Positions 15,174 through 23,621 of a stretch of 26,851 nucleotides of DNA are shown here, one piece after another. A program made the translations under genes and the position numbers. Under the pieces are notes generated by a model. That model had not been told where the DNA came from. It did not search any database and worked only from the letters and a program-made list of their open reading frames with translations. Within the stretch, counting starts at the first letter, position 1, and each line of letters opens with the position of its first letter. Source of the stretch: CAZAQB01 sp964487155. GTDB lineage: Bacteria > Pseudomonadota > Gammaproteobacteria > Nitrococcales > Nitrococcaceae. The stretch is taken from the NCBI GenBank assembly GCA_964487155.1, contig CAZAQB010000035.1, positions 1 through 26,851 on the forward strand, in the 5' to 3' direction.

Positions 15174-17012
15174 TCAGCCGTGCAGGCTGACGTGAATGCG
15201 TTCGGCGAGCTCCCGGCTGATGCCGGGCACCTGCCTCAGGTCGTCCAGCCCCGCCCGGGTGACTCCCTGCAGGCCGCCGAAATGACGCAGCAGAGCCTGG
15301 CGGCGTTTCGGTCCCAGTCCCGGTATCTCCTCCAGCACCGAGGTGGTGCGCTTGCGGCCCCGGCGCTGGCGATGGCCGGTGATGGCGAACCGATGGGCCT
15401 CGTCGCGGATCTGCTGGAGCAGGTGAAAGCCCGGCGAGTCCGGCGCCAGGTGCAGCTCGCCGGCGCGGCCTGACACCAGCAGGGTCTCCTCCCCGGCGCG
15501 GCGCCGGGGCCCCTTGGAGATGCCCACCAGGGCCACCTCCTCCACCTGCAGTTCCTGGAGCACCTGCTCTGCCCGGGCCAGCTGCCCCGGCCCGCCGTCG
15601 ATCAGCAACAGGTCCGGCAGCCGGCCCTCGCCGCGCTTGAGCCGGATGTAGCGCCGTTCCAGGGCCTGCTGCATGGCGGCGTAGTCGTCGCCGGGCGTGA
15701 TGCCCTTGATGTTGAAACGCCGGTAGTCCGCCTTCACCGGGCCCTCCCGGTTGAACACCACGCAGGAAGCCACTGTCGCTTCCCCGCGGATGTGACTGAT
15801 ATCGAAGCACTCGATGCGCTCCGGCATGGCCTGCAGCTCGAGCTCTTCCTGAAGCGCCTCGAAGCGGCGCTCCAGGGTCAGCCTGGAGGCCACCTTCGCC
15901 TGCAGTGCCTGAGCGGCGTTGGCATCCGCCTGCTCGAGCCAGCGCTGGCGGTCCCCGCGCACCCGGGGACTGATGCGCACCTGGCGTCCGCTCTGGCGCG
16001 ACAGTGCCTCCTCCAGCACGCGGCGATCCGGCACGTCGTGGCTGACGATGATCTCCCGGGGCGTGGCGCGGTCAAGGTAATGCCGGGCGAGGAAGCCGGA
16101 CAGCAGCTCGGCCGGCTCCAGGCCCTCGGGAGAGCGGGGGAAGAAGCTCTGGTCGCCCAGGTTACGCCCGCCCCGGATGACCACCAGCTGCACGCAGGCG
16201 ATGTCCGTTTCCTGCCGGCAGGCCACCACGTCGACGTCGCCCCGGGCACCGGCCACGTACTGGCGGCTCTGGATGCGCTGCAGGGAGGCGATGCGGTCGC
16301 GCAGCAGCGCCGCCCGCTCGAACTCCAGGGCCGCGGCCGCCGCCTCCATGCGCCGGCCCAGCTCCTCCAGGACTTCGCTGCTGCGGCCGGTGAGGAACAT
16401 CTCCACATGGCGCACGTCCTGCGCGTAGCGCGCCTCGTCCACATAGCCCACGCACGGCGCAGTGCAGCGCTGGATCTGGTACTGCAGGCAAGGGCGCAGG
16501 CGGTTGCGGAAGAAGCTGTCCCGGCACTGGCGCACCGGGAACACCTTCTGCAACTCGCTCAGGGTCTCACGCACCGCCCCGGCGCTCGGGTAGGGGCCGA
16601 AGTAGCGTCCCGGACCGGTGCACGAGCCCCGGTAGAAGCCCAGCCGCGGGAAGCGCTGGTGGCTGGAGAGATAGATGTAGGGATAGCTCTTGTCGTCGCG
16701 CAGCAGCACGTTGTAGCGCGGCCGCAGGGACTTGATCAGGTTGTTCTCCAGCAGCAGCGCCTCGGCCTCGGTGCGGGTCACCGTCACCTGCAGATCGCGC
16801 ACCTGGGCGACCATGGCCTGAATGCGGGGCGAGCTCACCGAGCGGTTGAAGTAGCTGCTCACCCGGCGGCGCAGGGACCCGGCCTTGCCCACATAGAGAA
16901 CCTGCCGCTCCGCGTCCAGCAGCCGGTACACCCCGGGCTGCTCAGGCAGCGAGGCCAACCGCTCGGCGAGTTCCGGGGAGCGCCCCTCGCCGGCCGCGAG
17001 CCCGGAGCTCAT
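15174..17012 (-). CDS. uvrC: Excinuclease ABC subunit C
   Basis: UvrC makes the dual incisions in nucleotide excision repair, recruited by UvrB. The product is 612 aa. The GIY-YIG nuclease domain runs from about residue 24 (PGVYRLLD...VLYVGKAG) to about 105. Cys163, Cys175, Cys183 and Cys187 have the same spacing as the iron-sulfur cysteines of E. coli UvrC. The UVR domain is near 213-248 (EVLEELGRRMEAAAAALEFE). The RNase H-like C-terminal nuclease contains ECFDISH and LLLIDGGPGQL, followed by helix-hairpin-helix repeats. ATG 17010-17012 overlaps the upstream glycosylase stop in ATGA, coupling the two repair genes. Confidence 0.96.
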   Translation of the reverse strand: MSSGLAAGEGRSPELAERLASLPEQPGVYRLLDAERQVLYVGKAGSLRRRVSSYFNRSVSSPRIQAMVAQVRDLQVTVTRTEAEALLLENNLIKSLRPRYNVLLRDDKSYPYIYLSSHQRFPRLGFYRGSCTGPGRYFGPYPSAGAVRETLSELQKVFPVRQCRDSFFRNRLRPCLQYQIQRCTAPCVGYVDEARYAQDVRHVEMFLTGRSSEVLEELGRRMEAAAAALEFERAALLRDRIASLQRIQSRQYVAGARGDVDVVACRQETDIACVQLVVIRGGRNLGDQSFFPRSPEGLEPAELLSGFLARHYLDRATPREIIVSHDVPDRRVLEEALSRQSGRQVRISPRVRGDRQRWLEQADANAAQALQAKVASRLTLERRFEALQEELELQAMPERIECFDISHIRGEATVASCVVFNREGPVKADYRRFNIKGITPGDDYAAMQQALERRYIRLKRGEGRLPDLLLIDGGPGQLARAEQVLQELQVEEVALVGISKGPRRRAGEETLLVSGRAGELHLAPDSPGFHLLQQIRDEAHRFAITGHRQRRGRKRTTSVLEEIPGLGPKRRQALLRHFGGLQGVTRAGLDDLRQVPGISRELAERIHVSLHG

Positions 17013-17653
17013 GGAGTGCCTGCCTCCAGCAACGACCGGGCCTGGCGGAAGACCTCCTCGAACATGGCCCGGGTCAGGCGGCCGGTCTGGGTGTTGTAAC
17101 GGCTGCAGTGGTAGCAGTCCACCAGCGCCCGGCCCCGGGACAGGCCATGACGGGCACCGTGGGCGAACGGATGCCGCGCGCGCACCTGGCCGTCCGCGGC
17201 CAGCACCGCGTCGTGGGCCACCCGACCCAGGGCCAGCACCACGCCGCCGCCCGGCATCTGCTGGAGGTCCCAGGCGAGGTAGTCCCGGCAACGCCGGGCC
17301 TCGGCCGCCTCCGGCTTGTTACCGGGAGGCACGCAGCGCACCGCGTTGGTGATGCGGCAGTCAGTGAGCTGCAGGCCGTCGTCCGGGGCGGTTGCGTCGG
17401 GGCGGGAAGCCAGCCCCAGCTTATGCAGGGTCTGGTAGAGCAGGATGCCGGCGTGGTCGCCGGTGAACGGCCGGCCGGTGGCGTTGGCCCCGTGCAGCCC
17501 CGGCGCCAGCCCCACCACCAGCAACCGAGCCTGGATCGGGCCAAAGGCGGGCACCGGCGCCGCATGGTAGCGGGGATAGCGCTGCCGCACCCCTTCCAGA
17601 TAGCCGGCCAGCCGGGGGCAGGCGCTGCAGGCGGGGTCGAATGGACGGGCCAT
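17009..17653 (-). CDS. Family 5 uracil-DNA glycosylase (UDGb)
   Basis: This enzyme excises uracil, and in this family also other deaminated bases, from DNA. The product is 214 aa. Motif 1 is GLAPGLHGANATGRPFTGD (48-66), which has Ala where other UDG families carry the catalytic Asp/Asn, as expected for UDGb. Motif 3 is CYHCSRYNTQTGRLT (180-194). Cys9, Cys12, Cys107 and Cys122 would hold the 4Fe-4S cluster. ATG 17651-17653 is the start. It overlaps uvrC by 4 bp and starts 67 bp after the response regulator gene ends. In E. coli no such gene lies between uvrY and uvrC. Confidence 0.93.
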   Translation of the reverse strand: MARPFDPACSACPRLAGYLEGVRQRYPRYHAAPVPAFGPIQARLLVVGLAPGLHGANATGRPFTGDHAGILLYQTLHKLGLASRPDATAPDDGLQLTDCRITNAVRCVPPGNKPEAAEARRCRDYLAWDLQQMPGGGVVLALGRVAHDAVLAADGQVRARHPFAHGARHGLSRGRALVDCYHCSRYNTQTGRLTRAMFEEVFRQARSLLEAGTP

Positions 17654-17720
17654 AGCGTTTGTGTGGGGTCGGGACGCTCGCCAGTCAAGCGCCGACCCGG
17701 CGAGTCGACGCGGCGGCGGT

Positions 17721-18362
17721 TCAGTCCGTCTGCTCGATCAGCCCGTGGCGGATGGCAAGCCGGGTCAGTTCCACGTCGTTGCTCACTCCAAGCTTTTCGT
17801 AGAGCCGGTAGCGGTAGGTGCTCACCGTCTTCGGGCTCAGGCACAGAGTGTCGGAGATCTCCTGGAGCTTGCGGCCGGCGGTAACCAGCATCATGACCTG
17901 CACTTCCCGCTGGGAGAGCCGGTCGAAGGGGTTGCCGCCGCCGTGCTCGAGCCCGGAAAGCGCCATCTGGCGGGCAATGTCGGCCCCAAGGTAGCGCTCG
18001 CCCGCGGCCACCCTGCCGATGGCATCCAGGATCTCGCTCTCGTCGCAGCCCTTGGTCACATAGCCTACCGCGCCGGCTTCCAGAAGCCGGCTGGGGTAGG
18101 GCTCCGCGCCATGCACCGTGAGCGCCACGATCTTCAGTTCCGGATCGATGCGCAGCAGCTTGCGGGTCGCCTCCAGGCCTCCCATGCCCGGCATGTTGAC
18201 ATCCATCAGCACCACCTGGGGCCGGTGTTCGCGCACCTGCTGCAGCGCAGCCTCGCCGGAATCGGCCTCTGCCACCACTTCCACGTGGGAGGCTTCATCC
18301 AGGATGCGTCGTATCCCGGCGCGGACCAGCCTGTGGTCATCCACAACGAGCACCCGAATCAT
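17721..18362 (-). CDS. uvrY: UvrY/GacA-type response regulator (LuxR/FixJ family)
   Basis: This is the response regulator of the BarA/UvrY (GacS/GacA) system, which in relatives activates small RNAs that titrate CsrA/RsmA. The product is 213 aa. The receiver domain (1-120) has Asp9-Asp10, the phospho-acceptor Asp54 in LMDVNMPG, the conserved Thr (LTV) near 82 and Lys104. The C-terminal helix-turn-helix (about 145-210) contains LSQREVQVMMLV and LSPKTVSTYRYRLYEKLGV. Synteny with uvrC-pgsA supports orthology. ATG 18360-18362 has a strong GGAGGAG (18376-18382) but at a long 13-base spacing. The cognate sensor and csrB-like RNAs are not in the window. Confidence 0.94.
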   Translation of the reverse strand: MIRVLVVDDHRLVRAGIRRILDEASHVEVVAEADSGEAALQQVREHRPQVVLMDVNMPGMGGLEATRKLLRIDPELKIVALTVHGAEPYPSRLLEAGAVGYVTKGCDESEILDAIGRVAAGERYLGADIARQMALSGLEHGGGNPFDRLSQREVQVMMLVTAGRKLQEISDTLCLSPKTVSTYRYRLYEKLGVSNDVELTRLAIRHGLIEQTD

Positions 18363-18438
18363 GGTTCGGTGCGATCTCCTCCAGCCACGGGAGCGGCCCT
18401 GCTCCCCGACGCCGCTCGTCGGCGGCTCGATGGCCGCA

Positions 18439-18468
18439 ACTATACTCGATCAGGCAACGCTGCCCTAA
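18439..18468 (-). promoter_or_regulatory. Candidate promoter of uvrY
   Basis: On the minus strand TTAGGG (18463-18468) and TATAGT (18439-18444) are separated by 18 bp. The -10 lies 76 bp upstream of the uvrY start. The -10 is good and the -35 is weak, which could fit an activated promoter. Confidence 0.35.
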
Positions 18469-18502
18469 CCGCCACCAACCGGCTGCCCCCGGGGCGCCTG
18501 GC

Positions 18503-19846
18503 TCAGGGGCGGAAGTCCAGCATCTCCGAGGCCTCCGGCAGCACCCGGGCGGCGAGCGCTCCGGCCAGCCCCAGCAGCCCCAGGGCCACCACCGCCGCTG
18601 CCGGGGCCAGCCACTGGGCCAGGAAGCCCAGGGCGCCGCCCAGCAGGGCCAGAAGGCCCACGGAGGTATTGGCGAAGGCAGTGTACAGGGGACGCTGGTC
18701 CTTGGGAGCGGCATCCACCAAATACGTCTTGCGGCCCAGGCGAACTCCCTGTTCCGCGATTCCGAGCAGTACGAACACCGGGGCGTACAGCCAGGCCGCC
18801 CACTGGCTTGCGGCCAGTTGCCCCAGTCCCAGGGCGAGCACAGCGATGGCGGCAGCCAGCAGCCCGGAGACTTCCAGCACCTGGCGGCTGGAGCGGTCCG
18901 AGAACCGGCCCCAGATCGGGCTGCTCAGCACGTTGCCAGCGCCCACGGCGAGCATGAACACCCCGAGGGCGAGCACCGCGCCGTCGCTCACGGCACGCCC
19001 ATGGAGCACGAACAACGGCATGCCAATTTCCACCGACAGCAGCAGGGCGCGCACCGCCAGAAAGCGCCGGTAGCCCGGCTGGCTGCGCATCAGGGCCCAG
19101 CCGGCGCCCAGCTCCGCCAGCGGCGAACGCCCGCCCTCGGTGGCGCCCGGGGCCTCGCGCACGGCGGCGAACAGCAGCGCAGCCAGGGCCCACAGGGCCG
19201 CGGCCCCCAGCAGCAGCCAGACATAGACGGAAATCGGCGCCTCGGCGCCCAGCTGGTACTGCAACCCCAGGCCCGCCGCGATGGTGAGGGCACCGCCAAT
19301 CAAAGCCCGGTTGGACAGCAGACGGCCACGCCGGCCCTTGGGCACGGTCTTGCCCATGACGTCCTGGAACGCCACGGAGCCAGCGCCGCTGGCGGCGCTG
19401 AATACCGCCAGCAGGGCCAACACCGCCAGCCCGGCTTCCAGGGGCGGGAGCCACACGGCAGCCGCGGCCATGGCCAGCAGCGCCGCCGCCTGGCTCAGCC
19501 CGGCGGCGGTCCACACGCGGCGGCGTACGGACACGCGCCGGATACGCCCCGATACCGCCAGCTGCGGGGCGAGAGAGAACAGCTGCTTGACGGGCATCAG
19601 CCAGCCGGTGACGGATGCGGGGGTGCCGAGGGCCGCCAGCAGCCAGGGCAGCACCAGGTTGGGTCCGGCCAGCTGCTCCGCCAGCTTGGTGCAGGATCCG
19701 TTGGCCACATTCAGCAGGTAATTCCTGGGCAGGTTGGTGCAGGCGGAATCCGGGATGGCCTCGCAGGCCCGCTCGTCGCTGTCGTCGCCACTGAGGATCC
19801 GATAGCTGCGCTCCAGCGCCTCGGTTCCGGCAGAATCAGCCACCAT
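18503..19846 (-). CDS. MFS transporter, substrate unknown
   Basis: The product is 447 aa with about twelve predicted membrane helices starting near residue 75. The loop RRGRLLSNRALIGG is in the position of the usual cytoplasmic loop motif, and SSPIWGRFSDRSSRQVLE resembles the second-half repeat of that motif. The first ~70 residues form an unusual polar extension with Cys residues at about 28, 35 and 51 before the first helix. ATG 19844-19846 is chosen because AAGGAG (19856-19861 on the minus strand) sits 9 bases upstream. It follows the MgtC-type gene by 13 bp, so they are one operon. I see no residues that identify a substrate. Confidence 0.85.
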   Translation of the reverse strand: MVADSAGTEALERSYRILSGDDSDERACEAIPDSACTNLPRNYLLNVANGSCTKLAEQLAGPNLVLPWLLAALGTPASVTGWLMPVKQLFSLAPQLAVSGRIRRVSVRRRVWTAAGLSQAAALLAMAAAAVWLPPLEAGLAVLALLAVFSAASGAGSVAFQDVMGKTVPKGRRGRLLSNRALIGGALTIAAGLGLQYQLGAEAPISVYVWLLLGAAALWALAALLFAAVREAPGATEGGRSPLAELGAGWALMRSQPGYRRFLAVRALLLSVEIGMPLFVLHGRAVSDGAVLALGVFMLAVGAGNVLSSPIWGRFSDRSSRQVLEVSGLLAAAIAVLALGLGQLAASQWAAWLYAPVFVLLGIAEQGVRLGRKTYLVDAAPKDQRPLYTAFANTSVGLLALLGGALGFLAQWLAPAAAVVALGLLGLAGALAARVLPEASEMLDFRP

Positions 19847-19859
19847 TGTGTTGGTCTCC

Positions 19860-21110
19860 TTACAGCAGCCAGGGGACCCCCGCCGCCGCCGTGACCGCCG
19901 AGGCGGCCACCACCCGCAGCGCCAGATCGCGGCCACCCAGGGCCAGGCTCAGCACCGCCTTGGACACCGCTGCCGCCATGGCAACCAGCACCAGCGCCCG
20001 CACTGCCACCGTGTCCTCCAGGGCGCCCCTTGAGGCCTGGGCCAGGGAGACGGTGACGGCGTCAGCGTCGGCAAGGCCGGCAATGCCCGCCAGAGCGTAC
20101 ACCCCGCCGCTGCCCAGATAGACCCGCGCGGCCTCACCGGCGACCGAGATCACGGCCAGCAGCAAAGCGAAGTACAGCACCACCGACAGCCGGAACGGGC
20201 GGCTGGCCTCCAGGGACTCGCCAGACTCAGCACCGCGCGCGCCCCACCACAATGCCACTCCCACCACCGCCGTGGCGCACACCATGGACAGCAGCGGCGG
20301 CAGCGCCGCGGGCAGCAGCTGCCGGTTCACCACCGCCACCTCCACCAGCATGCGGGCGGGCACGGTGGCACTGGCCAGCACGATGCCTACCGCCAGCAGC
20401 GGCTGAAGCCGGGCCTGCAGCCGCCCGCGGCGGGCAAACTGTACGGTCAGGGCAGTGGACGATGCCAGCCCGCCCACCGCGCCGGTCAGCAGCACGCCAC
20501 GCTGCTCCCCCAGCAGCCGGATGGCGAAGTGGCCGCAGAAGCTCAGCCCGGCCACCAGCACCACCAACCACCACAGCCGGTAGGGATTGAAGGCCTCCCA
20601 AGGGCCCAGCCCCCGGTCCGGGAGCAGCGGCAGCACGACCACCGAGAGCAGCAGCAGCTGCAGGGCAGAGACCAGTTCGTCGCGTCGCAGCCGGCGCAGC
20701 CAGTCGTGCATCTCCGGCTTGAGGCCCAGTAGCAGGGCCATGAACACCGCGGCGGCGGCGGCACCCTGGGGATAGCCCGCCGCCGCCGCGGCACCCAGGC
20801 CAAAGGTGCCCAGGGCCGCAACTGCAGTGGTGATACCGTAGTTGCTCTGACGGCGGCTAGTGAGCGCATAAGCGGCCACCACCAGCGCCGTGATGGCCAG
20901 GAAACCTGCAGCCACCGCAGCCGCTCCCAGGCGGTGCCCCAGCAGGCCCGCGACGCCGCCGAACAGCCCCACCAGGGCGAAGGTGCGGATGCCCGCCACC
21001 CGCTCGCCCTCCTCCGCGCCGCGCTGTTCCCAGCCCCGCTCCAGGCCTACCAGCAGGCCGATACCCAGGGACACGAACAGCGCCAGGGAAGGATGGGATT
21101 CAAGGTTCAT
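19860..21110 (-). CDS. MgtC/SapB family membrane protein with DUF4010 C-terminal half
   Basis: The product is 416 aa and almost entirely hydrophobic. Residues about 8-140 match the MgtC/SapB layout, with SLGIGLLVGLERGWEQR, GIRTFALVGLFGGVAGLLG and the RRQSNYGITTAVAALGTFGLG segment. The rest, from about residue 170, is the DUF4010-type half with GGLASSTALTVQFARR and ALAGIAGLADADAVTVSLAQ. This long architecture is distinct from the short Salmonella MgtC, and a transport role is possible but unproven. ATG 21108-21110 is chosen; upstream codons lack family similarity. It is cotranscribed with the MFS gene 13 bp downstream and divergent from the RibD-C gene. Confidence 0.88.
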   Translation of the reverse strand: MNLESHPSLALFVSLGIGLLVGLERGWEQRGAEEGERVAGIRTFALVGLFGGVAGLLGHRLGAAAVAAGFLAITALVVAAYALTSRRQSNYGITTAVAALGTFGLGAAAAAGYPQGAAAAAVFMALLLGLKPEMHDWLRRLRRDELVSALQLLLLSVVVLPLLPDRGLGPWEAFNPYRLWWLVVLVAGLSFCGHFAIRLLGEQRGVLLTGAVGGLASSTALTVQFARRGRLQARLQPLLAVGIVLASATVPARMLVEVAVVNRQLLPAALPPLLSMVCATAVVGVALWWGARGAESGESLEASRPFRLSVVLYFALLLAVISVAGEAARVYLGSGGVYALAGIAGLADADAVTVSLAQASRGALEDTVAVRALVLVAMAAAVSKAVLSLALGGRDLALRVVAASAVTAAAGVPWLL

Positions 21111-21247
21111 CGGCAATGCGCTCCCGCATCGGCAGGCTCGGTCCCCACCCTGATTGGTACCCGCCGACCCCCACCGGGCGCGGCTTCGAGCCAGCAAGTG
21201 GTCGTTGATAGTAAGGTAACGTCCCCGGCGGTCACCGCTCCAAGGTC

Positions 21248-22087
21248 ATGTCCGAGCCCCTGCTGCGACTCTACCCGCTTCCCTCGGAGGAGACGGCCCT
21301 GGAGGGCCTTTACCTGGAGGCCCCCCTGGAGCCCGCCGGTGCCGATCCCGCACGCGCCTTCCTGTACACCAACTACGTGGTCAGCCTGGACGGGCGCATC
21401 GCCATCCCTGCGGGTCCGGGCGGCGCCCAGCAGGTACCCGCGAGCACCGCCAACGCGCGGGACTGGCGGCTGTTCCAGGAACTGGCTGGCCGCTGCGACG
21501 TGCTGCTCACCTCCGGTCGCTACTTCCGGGAACTGGCCGCCGGCCAGGCCCAGGCCGATCTGCCGGTGAGCAGCGCGCCCCGCTTCCAGGATATCCACAC
21601 GGCCCGGCGGCGTTTCGGCCTGGCGCCGCAGCCGGATGTCGCAGTGCTGAGCGCCGGCCTCGACCTGCCCCTGCCCCCGGGCCTGGGCCATGGCGAACGC
21701 CGGCTGCTGGCATTCACCGGGGAGCGCGCGCCGGCGGGCCGCTGCCGGGCTCTGGCGCGCCAGGGCGCCGAGGTGGTGTCACTGCCGGGGGAGAACGTCG
21801 ACGGCGGCGCCGTGGTGGCTCACCTGGAATCCCTGGACTACCGTCGCATCTACTGCATCACCGGTGCCCGGGTGCTGCACACTCTGCTGGCGGCGAACCG
21901 GCTGGACAGCCTGTTCCTCACGCTGGTGCCCCGGTTGCTGGGGGGCCAGCCGTTCCAGAGCCTGGTGGACGGGCCCATGCTCAACCCGCCGCCGGGCTAT
22001 CGGCTGCGCTGGCTGTACCTGGATCGCCACTCCCCGGAGGCGACCGGCCAGATGTTCGCCCGCTTCGACCGCGTCACCGCAGCCTGA
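21248..22087 (+). CDS. RibD C-terminal/dihydrofolate-reductase-fold reductase
   Basis: The product is 279 aa and contains the RibD_C (pyrimidine reductase) domain without a deaminase domain. Visible family features are NYVVSLDGRIAI (43-54), ANARDWRLFQELAGRCDVLL, SGRYFREL and a C-terminal TGARVLHTLLAANRLDSLFL with LVPRLLGG. It probably uses NAD(P)H on a riboflavin-pathway-like or unknown substrate. No ribA, ribB, ribE or ribH is nearby, so a role in riboflavin synthesis is only one possibility. ATG 21248 is preceded by AAGG. It is divergent from the MgtC-type gene across 137 bp and converges with fumC (14 bp between stops). Confidence 0.85.
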   Translation: MSEPLLRLYPLPSEETALEGLYLEAPLEPAGADPARAFLYTNYVVSLDGRIAIPAGPGGAQQVPASTANARDWRLFQELAGRCDVLLTSGRYFRELAAGQAQADLPVSSAPRFQDIHTARRRFGLAPQPDVAVLSAGLDLPLPPGLGHGERRLLAFTGERAPAGRCRALARQGAEVVSLPGENVDGGAVVAHLESLDYRRIYCITGARVLHTLLAANRLDSLFLTLVPRLLGGQPFQSLVDGPMLNPPPGYRLRWLYLDRHSPEATGQMFARFDRVTAA

Positions 22088-22101
22088 ACCGGCCGGGACA
22101 G

Positions 22102-23496
22102 TCAATCCTGCCCCGGAATGCCGCCCCGGGTCAGGGCCACCGGGTCCAGCAGCCGGCGCAGCTGCTCTTCGTCCAGGTCAGTGAGCTCCCGGGCCACCTC
22201 CAGCACCGGCCGCCGCTGCGCATACGCCTGCTTGGCGATGCGGGCGCCGGTCTCGTAGCCCACCACCGTGTTCAGCGCCGTCACCAGGATGGGATTGCGC
22301 TCCAGAGCCGCCTGCAGGCGCTCCCGGTTGACGGTGAAGCCGGCCACCGCCCGGTCCGCCAGCACCCGGCTGCCCTGGGCCAGCAGGTCGATGCTCTGCA
22401 ACAGGTTGTAGGCGATCACCGGCAGCATGACATTGAGCTGGAAGTTGCCGGACTGGCCGCCCACCGCGACCGTGACATCGTTGCCCATCACCTGAGCGCA
22501 GATCATGGTCACCGATTCCGGGATCACCGGGTTGACCTTGCCGGGCATGATGCTGCTGCCCGGCTGCAGGGCCGGCAGAGCGATCTCCCCCAGGCCGGCC
22601 AGGGGCCCGCTGTTCATCCAGCGCAGGTCGTTGGCGATCTTCATCAGCGCCACCGCCAGGGCCCGCAACTGCCCGGAGAGTTCCACCGCGGCGTCCTGGC
22701 TGCTCAGCGCCTCGAACGGGTTGTCCGCTGGCCGGAACTCCGAACCGGTCTCCCGGGCGAGCAGGGCCGCAACCCGGGCCCCGAACTCGGGGTGGGCGTT
22801 GATGCCGGTGCCCACCGCGGTGCCGCCGATGGCGAGCGCCTGGACCCGGCCCAGGCTGCGTTCGATGCCCGCGGCGGCGTGGCGCACCTGGCTGGCCCAG
22901 CCGCCCACCTCCTGGCCCAGGGTGACGGGCATGGCATCCATCAGGTGGGTACGCCCGGTAGTGGTCACCTCGGCCAGTTCCGAGGCCCGGGCCTCCAGGG
23001 TTTCCGCCAGGTGCTGCAGTGCCGGCAGCAGGTGCTCCCGGCACTGCAGGGCGGCGGAGACGTGAATGGCACTGGGGATGACGTCGTTGCTGCTCTGGCT
23101 GGCGTTGACGTGGTCGTTGGGATGTACCGTGATGCCGCCGGCCGCGCTGGCCCGGCGGGCGATCACCTCGTTGGCGTTCATGTTGGAGCTGGTTCCCGAG
23201 CCGGTCTGGAACACGTCCACCGGGAAGTGGGCGTCGTGCAGGCCGTCCGCCACCTCCCGGGCCGCGCGGGCCACCGCCTCGGCCACCTGCGGCTGCAGCA
23301 GGCCCAGTTCGCTGTTGACCCGGGCGGCTGCGGCCTTGATCAGGCCCAGCGCCCGCAGCAACGCCCGCGGCATGCGCAGCCCGCTGTCCGGGAAGTTCTC
23401 CAGGGCGCGCTGGGTCTGGGCGCCGTAGAGGGCGTCCCGCGGGACCTGCAGCTGCCCCATGCTGTCGGATTCCACTCGGTAGTCGTCGCCGGCCAT
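22102..23496 (-). CDS. fumC: Class II fumarate hydratase
   Basis: This is the iron-independent, oxygen-stable fumarase of the citric acid cycle, interconverting fumarate and malate as a homotetramer. The product is 464 aa. GSGTSSNMNANEV is at 99-111 and GRTHLMDAMPVTLGQE at 181-196, with catalytic His184. The mobile serine loop is GSSIMPGKVNP (313-323). The start is ATG 23494-23496 with an excellent GAGGAG Shine-Dalgarno (23502-23507, minus strand). It is divergent from purB across 125 bp. Both enzymes belong to the same superfamily and PurB releases fumarate, so the pairing is metabolically sensible, though shared control is not shown. Confidence 0.97.
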   Translation of the reverse strand: MAGDDYRVESDSMGQLQVPRDALYGAQTQRALENFPDSGLRMPRALLRALGLIKAAAARVNSELGLLQPQVAEAVARAAREVADGLHDAHFPVDVFQTGSGTSSNMNANEVIARRASAAGGITVHPNDHVNASQSSNDVIPSAIHVSAALQCREHLLPALQHLAETLEARASELAEVTTTGRTHLMDAMPVTLGQEVGGWASQVRHAAAGIERSLGRVQALAIGGTAVGTGINAHPEFGARVAALLARETGSEFRPADNPFEALSSQDAAVELSGQLRALAVALMKIANDLRWMNSGPLAGLGEIALPALQPGSSIMPGKVNPVIPESVTMICAQVMGNDVTVAVGGQSGNFQLNVMLPVIAYNLLQSIDLLAQGSRVLADRAVAGFTVNRERLQAALERNPILVTALNTVVGYETGARIAKQAYAQRRPVLEVARELTDLDEEQLRRLLDPVALTRGGIPGQD

Positions 23497-23542
23497 GGGT
23501 GCTCCTCGACGGCGGCCGCGGGTGCGGCCTCTCGCACCGGGG

Positions 23543-23550
23543 TATAGAAT
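23543..23550 (+). promoter_or_regulatory. Candidate -10 element for purB
   Basis: TATAGAAT is the only AT-rich hexamer region in the 125-bp fumC-purB divergent gap, 71 bp before the purB start. No good -35 hexamer lies 16-18 bp upstream. No PurR-like operator palindrome is obvious. Confidence 0.3.
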
Positions 23551-23621
23551 GCACGCCCGCCGAGCGCCACCCGATCCGGGCCAGGCGCAGGTCCCGGGCC
23601 CTGCTTAGACGGAACATCGCC

